64,000 bases of DNA from Microcosmobacter mediterraneus (GTDB lineage: Bacteria > Bacteroidota > Bacteroidia > Flavobacteriales > Flavobacteriaceae): contig NZ_JAVRIA010000004.1 of assembly GCF_031846265.1 (NCBI RefSeq), positions 124,001 through 188,000 of the forward strand, in the 5' to 3' direction. The position numbers and the translations under genes are program-made. The stretch's first letter is position 1; each line of letters opens with the position of its first letter. The notes under the pieces were generated by a model. The model was not told the origin of the DNA and ran no database searches. It worked only from the letters and a program-made list of their open reading frames with translations. Below are positions 1 through 8,541 of the stretch, piece by piece.

Positions 1-2
1 TT

Positions 3-932
3 GGCGGAACAATACCAGATTTAGATGTTTTTACTTCACGTATCTTCTACAGTAATGAAATTGATATTATGGCTGCTCACAGAGGTTTTAGTCATTCTAT
101 TGTGTTTTCAATACTTGGCGCTTATTTGTTTGGTTGGTTAGTACATAAACTTTATGATAAAAGTAGTAAGCGTCGTTGGACAACATCTAGGAACGATTGG
201 ATTAAGTTATTCTTTTGGTCCTTATTTACGCATATTATTTTAGATGCCTTTACACCTTATGGTACACAATGGTTTTTACCATTTTCAGAGTATAGAGTAG
301 CATTTAACAATATTTCTGTAGCAGATCCTCTTTACACAGTTCCATTTCTACTTTGTATGATTGTACTAATGTTCTTTAACAGAACATCTACTAGACGTCA
401 AATGTGGTTAAAATTTGCATTAGGTATCAGTTCGTTTTATATGTTGCTTACTATTGGAAATAAGTTTTATATAGACTCTGTGTTTAAATCGTCTTTAAAA
501 TCAGATGCGATTGTCTATGAGCGTTTTAGTGCTCAACCCACTATACTAAATAACATATTATGGTATGGTATTGCAGAAACAAAAAGTGATTATAGAGTAG
601 CATTCTACTCATTGTTAGATAAAGAACCTAAGTTTAGTAATTGGCAAATTTTACCAAAGAATCATGAAGTGTTGCCAAAAACAGTTGCAGAAATTAAAAC
701 CTTAGACTGGTTTAGTAATGGTTATTATAATTTATTTGAATTAGATAGTGGTAGAGTTCGGTTTAATGATTTAAGATATCCATTACTTAATGCAGACGAT
801 CCAAGTTCTTCAGTATTTAGTTTAAAATTATATAAGAAAAAAGAGCGTTGGGATATATTGCCTTTTGAACCTACTCCTCCTAAAGAGGATGATTTAAAAC
901 TATTTATAAATAGGATTAAAGGAATAAAATAA
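3..932 (+). CDS. YdjM/DUF457-family membrane metal-dependent hydrolase, 5' partial
   Basis: The reading frame is open from base 3 and runs through an internal ATG at 69, so the true start lies before the window. The upstream codons give GGTIPDLDVF and are followed by AAHRGFSHS, the Asp- and His-containing motifs that open the YdjM (DUF457) membrane hydrolase family. A further motif, HIILDAFTPYGTQ, lies near residue 80 counted from the first in-window ATG. Several membrane segments fill the first half and the last 130 residues look soluble. The product is probably an inner-membrane enzyme with a bound metal; the substrate is unknown. The next gene starts one base after the stop, so the two are likely co-transcribed. 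Confidence 0.8.
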   Translation, partial: GGTIPDLDVFTSRIFYSNEIDIMAAHRGFSHSIVFSILGAYLFGWLVHKLYDKSSKRRWTTSRNDWIKLFFWSLFTHIILDAFTPYGTQWFLPFSEYRVAFNNISVADPLYTVPFLLCMIVLMFFNRTSTRRQMWLKFALGISSFYMLLTIGNKFYIDSVFKSSLKSDAIVYERFSAQPTILNNILWYGIAETKSDYRVAFYSLLDKEPKFSNWQILPKNHEVLPKTVAEIKTLDWFSNGYYNLFELDSGRVRFNDLRYPLLNADDPSSSVFSLKLYKKKERWDILPFEPTPPKEDDLKLFINRIKGIK

Positions 933-933
933 T

Positions 934-1560
934 ATGAAGACAGCACAATACAGACTAACAGAGTTATTTATCCTTTTTGTTTTAGTACCAATTAGTTTGG
1001 TAATTGATATTTCTATACTAGTTCAAATAGGAATTTCAATACTAGCATTTCTTTATGTTATGTTTATTTTAATAGGTGTTGAGACTGTTAAAATTCATAT
1101 AAAGAAAAATATAGATTGGAAACGATTTTGGAAATATACATTTATCAAGTTTCTAGTCATAGCTATAATTACTTATATATATGTTTTAATTGCAAAACCA
1201 GAGCACTTATTTAAACCAGTTAAAGATGACTATCGTGTTTGGTTATTGTTTTTATGTATATATACATTTATGTCAGTTTATATTCAAGAACTCATCTATA
1301 GAACCTTTTTTTTTAAGCGATATAAGCATTTATTTAAAAGCGAAAACTTATTTATTCTTGTAAACGCAGCACTATTTTCTTTAGCGCATATTTTCTTTAA
1401 AAATGCTATAGTTATGGTTATTACATTTGTAGGCGGACTTCTATTTGCATTAACCTTTAAAAATACAAAGTCAACACTATTAGTTTTTATTGAACATGCA
1501 CTTTATGGTTGTTGGTTATATACAGTTGGAATGGGAGATATGCTTGGTTTTCCATCATAA
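934..1560 (+). CDS. CPBP-family intramembrane metalloprotease-like protein
   Basis: This 208-residue protein is almost entirely membrane segments (about six). Near residue 118 it carries QELIYRTFF, a version of the CPBP/Abi motif EExxxR in which the first Glu is Gln. Later histidines in LAHIFF and IEHALYG fit the family's motifs 2 and 3. CPBP proteins include CAAX-type proteases and bacteriocin-immunity proteins; the role here is unknown. The altered first Glu could reduce activity. It follows the YdjM-like gene with a one-base gap. The family assignment is fairly safe and the enzymatic activity is inference. Confidence 0.72.
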   Translation: MKTAQYRLTELFILFVLVPISLVIDISILVQIGISILAFLYVMFILIGVETVKIHIKKNIDWKRFWKYTFIKFLVIAIITYIYVLIAKPEHLFKPVKDDYRVWLLFLCIYTFMSVYIQELIYRTFFFKRYKHLFKSENLFILVNAALFSLAHIFFKNAIVMVITFVGGLLFALTFKNTKSTLLVFIEHALYGCWLYTVGMGDMLGFPS

Positions 1561-1644
1561 TTTTTAATTGAGGCAACTATTTGCAATTATTTTACGTCTT
1601 TAATAGAAAGAGGCTATTTCAAATCACAACTATTATATTTAAAA

Positions 1645-3258
1645 ATGAAGAAACTGTTAATCCTATTAACCTTATCCATTGTAGTGCTTTCTTGTGGTAG
1701 TATTGAACATTATAATGAGGCAGTTACCAAAATGCATCCTGTTGAAGATTTGCATGAAGATATAGACAAAGTATACAAACAATTAAAGCGATTACATCCT
1801 CGATTATATCAGTTTACACCAAAAGAAACATTAGACTATAAATTTGATAGCTTAAAATCTGCAATTAATAGACCCATGACAAGTCGTACATTTCATAAGG
1901 AATTAGCAAAAGTCACCAAGTTTGTTGGACAAGGTCACATGTCAGTATCTATACCTAACACTAAGTTTACTAGGAAAGAACAAAAAGAGCGCCTTAAATT
2001 AAAATTCGATGTTAATAATCTAAACTTTGAATATGTTGAAGATAAGATTATTATAAGAAGTGCGAGAGGAAACGATTCTCTTTTAGTAAATGCCGAAGTG
2101 TTAGAAGTCAATGGAGAAAATGCTTTAGGATTGCTAAAAAAATATAAGACAACTGTAGCTTCAGATGGTTATAATACAACGTTTCATGATAGAGTAGTAG
2201 GCTACAGATTTTTAGGATATTACCAACAAGATAATGGTCGTTTCGATAGTATTACATTTAAGTTACGAAATCCAGATTCAACATTTTATAAAACGTATAA
2301 ACGTGTCTCTAAAGTAAAGAAAAGAATAGCTAGTGATTCTATTAAAGCTGATTCTGTGGCTAAAATTAAATTTAAGGACACACTAACCAGAGCAGAACGA
2401 AAAGCCAAAAAGAAAGCCAGAAAATTAAAGTCTAAAGAAAGATTTAAAAAATATAAAAAGTATGGCTATAATTATGTTACTAAGCAATACAATAGAAACC
2501 TATCGTTTATTGGTAAGGATAGTACAGTTGCCTTATTAAAAATAACGAGTTTTACCAGAGGCTCTAAGTACAAAGATTTTTACGAAGAAACTTTTGCTAC
2601 ATTAGACTCACTAGGAACAAAAGACTTAGTCATTGATCTTAGAAATAATTTTGGTGGTCGATTAAATGAGATTTTAGCCCTGTATTCCTATTTAACAGAT
2701 AAAAATTTCACGCTTATAAACAAAAGTGAAACAAATAGTCGTATTCCAATATTAAAAACCGCTATGAGTAATACTACTACTTTTGGCAGAAAATTATTCG
2801 TAGGTGTCTTGTCTCCAATTATACTTACATATGATTTATTGAGAACAAGTAAAAAAGATGGTCAATTGTATTACAGGTATAAAGCTGCAAAAGAAACAGA
2901 ACCTAATCCATTAAACTTTAAAGGCAATATATATGTGCTAATAAACGGAAATTCGTTTTCTGCTTCTTCAATTATTTCAACACAACTAAAAGGAGATAAA
3001 CGCGCAATGTTTATAGGAGAAGAAACTGGAGGAGCATACAATGGAACTGTAGCTGGTTATTATAAGATTTATGAATTGCCAAATACTAAACTTCGTGCCA
3101 GGATTGGTTTAATGCATATCGATTCAAAACATAAAATAGCACCAGATGGTTATGGAGTAAAGCCAGATGTGGAGATTACACCTACCTACCAAGACAGACT
3201 CAATAATAAAGATCCAGAATTAGAATGGGTTTTAAATGCTATAGAAAAGAAAAATTAA
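1645..3258 (+). CDS. S41-family peptidase lipoprotein
   Basis: The 537-residue product starts with a lipoprotein signal peptide whose lipobox Cys is residue 17 (VVLSCGS). The C-terminal half is an S41 (C-terminal processing protease/TSPc) domain: a strand LVIDLRNNFGG near residue 330, then INGNSFSASSIIS near 430, which holds the nucleophile serine, then GEETGG. Between the N-terminal domain and the protease domain, about residues 220-280, is a lysine/arginine-rich stretch with little predicted fold. The protein is probably anchored in a membrane facing the periplasm. It appears to be a single-gene unit, with 84 bases to the previous gene and 98 to lpdA. Confidence 0.85.
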   Translation: MKKLLILLTLSIVVLSCGSIEHYNEAVTKMHPVEDLHEDIDKVYKQLKRLHPRLYQFTPKETLDYKFDSLKSAINRPMTSRTFHKELAKVTKFVGQGHMSVSIPNTKFTRKEQKERLKLKFDVNNLNFEYVEDKIIIRSARGNDSLLVNAEVLEVNGENALGLLKKYKTTVASDGYNTTFHDRVVGYRFLGYYQQDNGRFDSITFKLRNPDSTFYKTYKRVSKVKKRIASDSIKADSVAKIKFKDTLTRAERKAKKKARKLKSKERFKKYKKYGYNYVTKQYNRNLSFIGKDSTVALLKITSFTRGSKYKDFYEETFATLDSLGTKDLVIDLRNNFGGRLNEILALYSYLTDKNFTLINKSETNSRIPILKTAMSNTTTFGRKLFVGVLSPIILTYDLLRTSKKDGQLYYRYKAAKETEPNPLNFKGNIYVLINGNSFSASSIISTQLKGDKRAMFIGEETGGAYNGTVAGYYKIYELPNTKLRARIGLMHIDSKHKIAPDGYGVKPDVEITPTYQDRLNNKDPELEWVLNAIEKKN

Positions 3259-3290
3259 TTTTATTTCGTAATAATAATGCGTTTCAAAAA

Positions 3291-3322
3291 TTCGTAAATA
3301 TTTATTGTAAGTTGTACTTTTG
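3291..3322 (+). promoter_or_regulatory. Candidate Bacteroidota promoter of lpdA
   Basis: TACTTTTG at 3315-3322 matches the Bacteroidota -7 consensus TAnnTTTG. TTCG at 3291 sits where a -33 element would be, though it matches TTTG poorly. The -7 box lies 34 bases before the lpdA ATG, a normal leader length. Confidence 0.5.
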
Positions 3323-3356
3323 TATTTCGTTTTAAACATACGATAAAAATCACACT

Positions 3357-4757
3357 ATGAACACATACGACGTTGCAGTTATCGGATCTGGTCCAGGAGG
3401 TTATGTAGCAGCTATTCGCTGTGCACAATTAGGCATGAAAACAGCGATAATAGAGAAATACTCTACACTAGGTGGAACTTGCCTTAATGTTGGTTGTATT
3501 CCGAGTAAAGCACTTTTAGATTCTTCACATCATTATGAAGACGCTATAAAGCACTTTAGCGACCATGGTATAGATATACCAGGAGAAGTAAAAGTGAATC
3601 TAGAAAAAATGATTGCACGTAAGCAAGCTGTTGTAGACCAAACTACAGGAGGAATTGATTTCTTAATGAAGAAAAATAATATCGATGTATACCAAGGTTT
3701 AGGTAGTTTTAAAGATGCAACTCATATTACTATTAAAGGTGATGAATCTACAGAGATAGAAGCAAAACATTCCATTATTGCAACAGGAAGTAAGCCTTCT
3801 AACCTGCCTTTTATAACGTTAGATAAAGAACGTGTTATTACTTCTACAGAAGCCTTAAAATTAAAGGAGATTCCAAAGCATATGATAGTTATTGGAGGAG
3901 GCGTAATAGGATTAGAGCTAGGACAGGTCTACAGACGCTTAGGAGCAGAAGTCACAGTTGTTGAGTACATGGATCGTATTATTGCTGGTATGGATGCAGG
4001 CTTATCTAAAGAGCTAAATAAAGTTTTTAAGAAGGCTAAGTTTAAGATGAACACCTCTCATAAAGTTAAATCAGTAGAGCGTATTGGAGATGAAGTTGTG
4101 GTTAAAGCAGATAATAAAAAAGGTGAAGAAGTAGAATTTAGAGGTGACTATTGTTTAGTCTCAGTAGGTCGTAGACCATATACAGATGGCCTCAATGCAG
4201 GAGCAGCAGGTGTAAACATAAATGATAGAGGACAAGTAGAAGTCAATGATCATTTACAGACAAGTGCATCTAATATCTATGCTATTGGTGATGTTATAAA
4301 AGGTGCAATGTTAGCGCACAAAGCAGAAGAAGAAGGTGTTTTTGTTGCAGAAACTATTGCTGGGCAAAAACCACACATAGATTATAACTTAATACCAGGA
4401 GTGGTTTACACGTGGCCAGAAGTGGCAGCAGTTGGTAAAACAGAAGAAGAATTAAAAGAAGCAGGAGTCGCGTACAAAACAGGACAATTTCCTATGCGTG
4501 CCTTAGGACGTAGTCGTGCGAGTATGGATTTAGATGGTTTTGTAAAAATCCTAGCAGATGCAAATACAGACGAAATTTTAGGTGTTCATATGATTGGAGC
4601 TCGAGCGGCAGATTTAATTGCCGAGGCAGTTGTAGCTATGGAATACAGAGCAAGTGCTGAAGATATTTCGCGTATGTCGCATGCACACCCAACATTTGCA
4701 GAAGCTGTCAAAGAAGCAGCATTAGCAGCTACAGAAGATAGAGCATTACATATATAA
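3357..4757 (+). CDS. lpdA: Dihydrolipoyl dehydrogenase (E3)
   Basis: This flavoprotein reoxidises the dihydrolipoyl groups of 2-oxoacid dehydrogenase complexes, passing electrons to NAD+. The 466-residue length is standard. Visible motifs are the FAD-binding GSGPGGYVAAIR at the N-terminus, the redox-active disulfide GGTCLNVGCIPSK near residue 40, the NAD-binding VIGGGVIGLELG near 180, a second FAD motif AIGDV near 310, and the C-terminal dimer-interface His-Glu pair in HAHPTFAEA. The genes for E1 and E2 are not adjacent, so this E3 is probably shared between complexes. A terminator follows. Confidence 0.96.
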   Translation: MNTYDVAVIGSGPGGYVAAIRCAQLGMKTAIIEKYSTLGGTCLNVGCIPSKALLDSSHHYEDAIKHFSDHGIDIPGEVKVNLEKMIARKQAVVDQTTGGIDFLMKKNNIDVYQGLGSFKDATHITIKGDESTEIEAKHSIIATGSKPSNLPFITLDKERVITSTEALKLKEIPKHMIVIGGGVIGLELGQVYRRLGAEVTVVEYMDRIIAGMDAGLSKELNKVFKKAKFKMNTSHKVKSVERIGDEVVVKADNKKGEEVEFRGDYCLVSVGRRPYTDGLNAGAAGVNINDRGQVEVNDHLQTSASNIYAIGDVIKGAMLAHKAEEEGVFVAETIAGQKPHIDYNLIPGVVYTWPEVAAVGKTEEELKEAGVAYKTGQFPMRALGRSRASMDLDGFVKILADANTDEILGVHMIGARAADLIAEAVVAMEYRASAEDISRMSHAHPTFAEAVKEAALAATEDRALHI

Positions 4758-4770
4758 ATATATTATTATA

Positions 4771-4797
4771 CACCTTCATACTGAGTTTATCGAAGTG
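4771..4797. repeat. Short interspersed palindromic repeat after lpdA
   Basis: The core CTGAGTTTATCGAAG with flanking CTTC/GAAG arms can fold into a hairpin. It resembles the dispersed CTGAG-N-TCGAAG repeats common in Bacteroidota genomes and is related to the copy inside tilS at 13196-13230. Confidence 0.5.
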
Positions 4798-4812
4798 TTG
4801 TTTTAAAATCTT

Positions 4813-4843
4813 AAAAGCGAGCCCAAAAGGTTCGCTTTTTTTA
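4813..4843 (+). terminator. Rho-independent terminator of lpdA
   Basis: AAAAGCGA pairs with TCGCTTTT across a ten-base loop and is followed by a T run, 55 bases after the lpdA stop. No gene on the opposite strand needs it. Confidence 0.8.
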
Positions 4844-4944
4844 TAAAAGATTATCTGTAACATATTACTATCTTTAAACACAAATAGTTAGCCAACCTCA
4901 TCTACAAGCCATCAACCTAATTTACGTTCTAACAAATAAAATGA

Positions 4945-5688
4945 ATGATTAGAATTTTTCGTAAACTAAGGCACCGACTTTTGTTTAAAAATAAATTTTC
5001 AAGGTACATATTATATGCATTTGGAGAGATAGCTCTTGTTGTTATTGGAATTTTAGTTGCTATCCAAATTAATAATTGGAATAGAGATAACACCTTGTAT
5101 AGCCAAGAGCTAGAAGCATATGATTTAATTATAAAGGATTTAAAAAGAGACTCGATATTATTTCAGAGATATAATAAGGGTTACAGTGCCTATTTAGACA
5201 CTTTTTTTAAATTAAATGCAGTTAAAAAAAACAATAGTTCACTAGATAGTATTTTTACTGATCACATTTGTAGTAATGCCGAATTTAATCCTTCAGTTCA
5301 AAAAAATAATTTACCAATCATTGAAAAACTTAGAAATCAAGACGTTAGAGATAGGATAAATAACTATTTTAGGAGACTAAACCTTGTACATCAGGCCTCA
5401 GGTGAATATAATAAACTTATTAATGAAACAAGTAGGCCTTTTTTTATAGAAGAGCATAATATTTTTAATAATAGTGCTGTATTTGAAAATGATGACAAAA
5501 GATTCCCTCCTCTCAAGGGTGTTTCAGTTATAGATACAATTCAATTACGCAAATCTTTTAGTAATAAGTACTTTACTCCAATAATCTCTGAGCTTAGAAT
5601 GTCTATGGGATTTTACCTTACCGCTTTAGAACTTTCGATAAAAGATAATTCAGAATTAATACAAATGCTTAATAATGAATTAAAATAG
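4945..5688 (+). CDS. DUF6090-type membrane protein, paralogue 1
   Basis: The 247-residue product has the N-terminal signature of the Flavobacteriia family DUF6090: MIRIFRKLRHRLL, a basic stretch, then one hydrophobic segment (GEIALVVIGILVAIQINNWN, residues 28-47), then a helical soluble region. The topology suggests a single-pass inner-membrane protein with the large domain in the periplasm. Function is unknown. An ATG four bases upstream meets a stop after three codons, so 4945 is the start. Paralogue 2 follows nine bases later, and two more copies lie at 54001 and 55092. This is the most diverged of the four at the N-terminus. Confidence 0.75.
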   Translation: MIRIFRKLRHRLLFKNKFSRYILYAFGEIALVVIGILVAIQINNWNRDNTLYSQELEAYDLIIKDLKRDSILFQRYNKGYSAYLDTFFKLNAVKKNNSSLDSIFTDHICSNAEFNPSVQKNNLPIIEKLRNQDVRDRINNYFRRLNLVHQASGEYNKLINETSRPFFIEEHNIFNNSAVFENDDKRFPPLKGVSVIDTIQLRKSFSNKYFTPIISELRMSMGFYLTALELSIKDNSELIQMLNNELK

Positions 5689-5697
5689 ATTGTAGTA

Positions 5698-6444
5698 ATG
5701 ATTAAATTCTTTAGACATATACGTCGTTCACTAATCCAAGAAAATAAAGTGGGTAAATACTTCAAATACGCCATAGGCGAGATTATCCTTGTGGTGATTG
5801 GGATTCTCATTGCCTTACAGATTAACAATTGGAATGAGAATAAAAGAGATAGAAACTTTGAGTTAAAAATGTTAACTGAGGTGAAAATAGCTTTAGAAAA
5901 CGACTTAAATCATTATAAGAGAATGATTAAAAGAGTTACTTCTGCTGATAGTAGCGTTGCAAAAGTTATAGAACATATACATTATAAACATTCTTTTCAT
6001 GATAGCTTATATCCTCTTATAAGTAAATTAAATACAGGAATTCAATGGCAACAAAATTATGGCCCTTATGAAGGTATAAAATCTTCAGGAATTAATAAAA
6101 TATCAAATGATAGTTTAAGAAAGTCTTTGGTACAATTTTATGATTTTGAATACCCAAGAAATTTAGAATTAATAAAATGGTCAGATAAAAATTATGATAC
6201 TGATTTAAATAAATTAAGAACTTTTAGAGGCAACCCTTTTACAACGTTAAACAAAGATGGAACAATATATATTCGTAGAAAATATCAAAAAGATATTTTT
6301 AGCAATCCAGATTTTCTTTTACTTATTCGTGATTTTAAAAGAAGAACGAGTAGTACTTTAAATATTCTAAAAAGTATTATTCCACACATAGAAAAACTTC
6401 ACAGTCAAATAAATACAGAATTAAAAAATGCTGAACTCTTATAA
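5698..6444 (+). CDS. DUF6090-type membrane protein, paralogue 2
   Basis: The 248-residue protein has the canonical DUF6090 start (MIKFFRHIRRSL, then KYAIGEIILVVIGILIALQI, then NNWNEN). A single hydrophobic segment lies at about residues 26-45, followed by a charged helical domain. It begins nine bases after paralogue 1, so the two are probably translated from one mRNA. The soluble domains of the pair are hardly alike, so this is an old tandem duplication or an assembly of two family members. Function is unknown. Confidence 0.78.
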   Translation: MIKFFRHIRRSLIQENKVGKYFKYAIGEIILVVIGILIALQINNWNENKRDRNFELKMLTEVKIALENDLNHYKRMIKRVTSADSSVAKVIEHIHYKHSFHDSLYPLISKLNTGIQWQQNYGPYEGIKSSGINKISNDSLRKSLVQFYDFEYPRNLELIKWSDKNYDTDLNKLRTFRGNPFTTLNKDGTIYIRRKYQKDIFSNPDFLLLIRDFKRRTSSTLNILKSIIPHIEKLHSQINTELKNAELL

Positions 6445-6465
6445 TTAGGGCTATAATCAACTTCT

Positions 6466-6702
6466 TTATTTTGCCAATTGTCCTCTGTGTGGTTTTAAAG
6501 CATCTCTATAAACTGGCATATCTACTTCGTCTACCGTTATATATGCAATGCTATAAAGCTCGCTAATTGTTTCATTATTAATATTGTGAAATGGTAAGTT
6601 TTCTCGTTGTGCAAATTCTTTTAAGTGAATACAATGATGTTCAGCAGTTTTACTAGCTACAGGACCTCTAAAATCCCAAATAAGTTTAAGTTTTCTATCC
6701 AT
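6466..6702 (-). CDS. Conserved small hypothetical protein, 78 residues
   Basis: A soluble, compact protein with DFRGPVASKTAEHHCIHLKEF near the N-terminus, rich in His and with one Cys (HHCIH). It ends 21 bases from the convergent DUF6090 gene. ATG at 6702 is preferred over the GTG at 6705 just before it. The sequence looks like a real conserved Flavobacteriia protein, but I do not recognise a named domain. The His/Cys cluster could bind a metal, which is speculation. Confidence 0.6.
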   Translation of the reverse strand: MDRKLKLIWDFRGPVASKTAEHHCIHLKEFAQRENLPFHNINNETISELYSIAYITVDEVDMPVYRDALKPHRGQLAK

Positions 6703-6771
6703 CACTTTTTTTTACAAAAATAGGATATCGTTATACTCCAATCAAAAGTTTAATTGTATTTTAATGTAATA

Positions 6772-6795
6772 TTATGTGACCTAATTGTCACATAA
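6772..6795. promoter_or_regulatory. Perfect 9-bp inverted repeat, candidate operator upstream of the sigma factor gene
   Basis: TTATGTGAC and GTCACATAA are perfect inverted arms separated by six bases. The TGTGA/TCACA halves resemble Crp/Fnr-family operators, with a spacing two bases wider than the E. coli CRP site. It lies 37 bases before the preferred start of the ECF sigma gene and between two divergent genes, so it could control either. Confidence 0.5.
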
Positions 6796-6832
6796 GTGTC
6801 TTAAGCTTTATATAACCCACAACAACACTAAT

Positions 6833-7411
6833 TTGAATAGTCAAAGTACAGTAAAAGACATTTCAGATGAAGACCTAATTAGTGCAATTGTAAAGACCAA
6901 TAACACCTTGTTATTTGAAATACTTTACGATCGTTACGCTGGTATGGTTTTTAATAAATGTCTAGGTTTTGCTAAAGATTATGAGGAAGCTCAAGATCTC
7001 ACACAAGATGTATTTTTAAAATTATTTGTTAAACTAGCCAGTTTTAAAGGCAAATCTAAATTTTCTACTTGGTTGTATGCCTTTACATATAACCATTGTG
7101 TTAATTATGTAACAAGAAATAAAGAAAAGAAAATACAGAAGAAAACCATTGAAGCTAAGGATATTGAAAATTTATCTGAAAAAGAAGCAGATCATAGTAT
7201 CCATCAACTAAAAGTTGAAAAACTAAAAAAAGTATTGAACCTAATCTCTCCAAATGAAAAAATGATTTTACTCTTAAAATATCAGGATAATCTTTCAATT
7301 AGAGAAATTTCTGAAGCTTTAGATTTAGGAGAAAGTGCAGTAAAAATGCGTCTTAAACGCGCTAAAGAGAAACTAATAACGGTATACCAAAAACACTATG
7401 AAAATGGATAA
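6833..7411 (+). CDS. ECF-type RNA polymerase sigma factor
   Basis: A group 4 sigma factor. Region 2 covers about residues 15-85, with ILYDRYAGMVFNKC and AQDLTQDVFLKLF for core binding and STWLYAFTYNHCVNYV for -10 recognition. Region 4 is near the C-terminus, with the helix-turn-helix LSIREISEALDLGESAVKMR. I chose the TTG at 6833, giving about 192 residues, over the TTG at 6785. The earlier codon lies inside the perfect palindrome at 6772-6795 and would add a non-conserved leader. The last eight bases overlap the start of a small gene that may be its partner. No classical anti-sigma gene is present. Confidence 0.85.
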   Translation: MNSQSTVKDISDEDLISAIVKTNNTLLFEILYDRYAGMVFNKCLGFAKDYEEAQDLTQDVFLKLFVKLASFKGKSKFSTWLYAFTYNHCVNYVTRNKEKKIQKKTIEAKDIENLSEKEADHSIHQLKVEKLKKVLNLISPNEKMILLLKYQDNLSIREISEALDLGESAVKMRLKRAKEKLITVYQKHYENG

Positions 7412-7577
7412 TCCTTTTGAGCACATAGATAAGCCGCTTAAGCCAGTTCCAGAGGAACTGAAGGCCAAGGTTATGAGTGATGTTGCCACTGCAAAACTTC
7501 TAATGGAGTTGGCAAGTCTTTTCTCTGTAGATGTAGTAAAAATTATAGAGACAACAATTAGTAAACGAAAAAAATAA
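7404..7577 (+). CDS. Small partner protein of the ECF sigma factor, 57 residues
   Basis: The reading frame starts at ATG 7404 (ATG 7398 is an alternative) and overlaps the sigma-factor stop by eight bases, the usual form of translational coupling. The product opens MDNPFEHIDKPLKPVPEELK, continues as an amphipathic helix (AKLLMELASLF), and ends in a basic KRKK tail. It has no membrane segment. Small proteins of this form often follow ECF sigma genes in Flavobacteriia. A regulatory or anti-sigma role is inference from position. The mscS-like gene begins 13 bases later, so the three form an operon. Confidence 0.65.
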   Translation: MDNPFEHIDKPLKPVPEELKAKVMSDVATAKLLMELASLFSVDVVKIIETTISKRKK

Positions 7578-7590
7578 TTAGCTAAATATT

Positions 7591-8418
7591 ATGGACACAG
7601 TAAACAGTTTTAAAAACATGATTACCCAATCATTAAATGGGATTGGAAGCGAGTTTGGTGGTTTTATACCCAATTTACTTGCAGCTATAGTTATTCTTAT
7701 CATAGGATGGTTAGTTACTAAAATAGTAGTAAAACTTATTCGTAAAGCACTAACTCTTGCTAAAGCCGATAAAATAGATGATAAAATTAATGAGATAGAG
7801 TTAGTAGAGGGTAAAAAGCTCAACTTCAATGTTATAAATATTATCACCAAATTTGTAAAGTGGTTATTCTACATTATTATTATCATCGTAGTATCTGACG
7901 TTTTAGGTCTAAAAATAATTTCTGAAGAGATATCTAACATATTACATTATTTACCTAAGTTATTTACTGCATTAGTCATTTTTACTTTAGGACTTTTATT
8001 GGCAAATGCTATTAAAAATGGTATTAGGTCCTTTTTTGAATCTATGGAACTTTCTGGCGCAAAGATTATTAGCCAGATTGTGTTTATGCTCTTATTGATA
8101 TTCATCTCAATTACAGCATTAAATCAAGCTGGTGTTAATACAGAAATTATCACTAGTAATCTTACCATGATTATGGCAGCTTTTCTTTTAGCTTTTGCTT
8201 TAGCTTTTGGATTTGGTGCACAAAAAGTAGTTGGTGATTTATTGAGGACTTTCTATGCCAGAAAGACTTATGAAATAGGGCAAAAACTAGAATTTAATGG
8301 TATTACAGGCGAAGTAGAAGCAATAGATAATATTTCAATAGTACTTAAAACAGCTGATGGTAAACTTGTGGTACCTATTAAGGACTTGGTAGAGAATCAG
8401 GTTAGAGTTAAGGAGTAA
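7591..8418 (+). CDS. Small-conductance mechanosensitive channel, MscS family
   Basis: The 275-residue protein has four hydrophobic segments. The last, with the Ala/Gly-rich pore-lining helix FALAFGFGAQKVVGDLL near residue 210, leads into the beta domain (EIGQKLEFNGITGEVEAIDN, residues 230-250). It lacks the long C-terminal domain of E. coli MscS. Such channels open under membrane tension to release solutes during hypo-osmotic shock. It sits in an operon with an ECF sigma factor, which suggests control by envelope or osmotic stress. A strong terminator follows. Confidence 0.87.
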   Translation: MDTVNSFKNMITQSLNGIGSEFGGFIPNLLAAIVILIIGWLVTKIVVKLIRKALTLAKADKIDDKINEIELVEGKKLNFNVINIITKFVKWLFYIIIIIVVSDVLGLKIISEEISNILHYLPKLFTALVIFTLGLLLANAIKNGIRSFFESMELSGAKIISQIVFMLLLIFISITALNQAGVNTEIITSNLTMIMAAFLLAFALAFGFGAQKVVGDLLRTFYARKTYEIGQKLEFNGITGEVEAIDNISIVLKTADGKLVVPIKDLVENQVRVKE

Positions 8419-8493
8419 TTAAATTTAGGGTTATAGATTTATGATGATTTGGAGAATTCCAAATGCCACTTTTTTTAACCATTCTTTACTATA

Positions 8494-8521
8494 CCTTCCC
8501 AGAAATGGGAAGGTTTTTTTG
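8494..8521 (+). terminator. Rho-independent terminator of the sigma/mscS operon
   Basis: CCTTCCC pairs perfectly with GGGAAGG across a six-base loop, followed by a run of T. It lies 75 bases after the channel gene and 20 bases before the end of the convergent helicase gene. Confidence 0.88.
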
Positions 8522-8541
8522 TTTAGTACTATAACGTATCC

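Noticed and set aside
934..1560. CPBP protein as a phage-abortive-infection gene
   Set aside because: The Abi name is historical; there is no phage or defence context, and many CPBP proteins have housekeeping roles.
6785..6832. TTG at 6785 as the start of the ECF sigma factor
   Set aside because: It falls inside a perfect operator-like palindrome, and the added residues are not conserved-looking; the TTG at 6833 gives a normal N-terminus.
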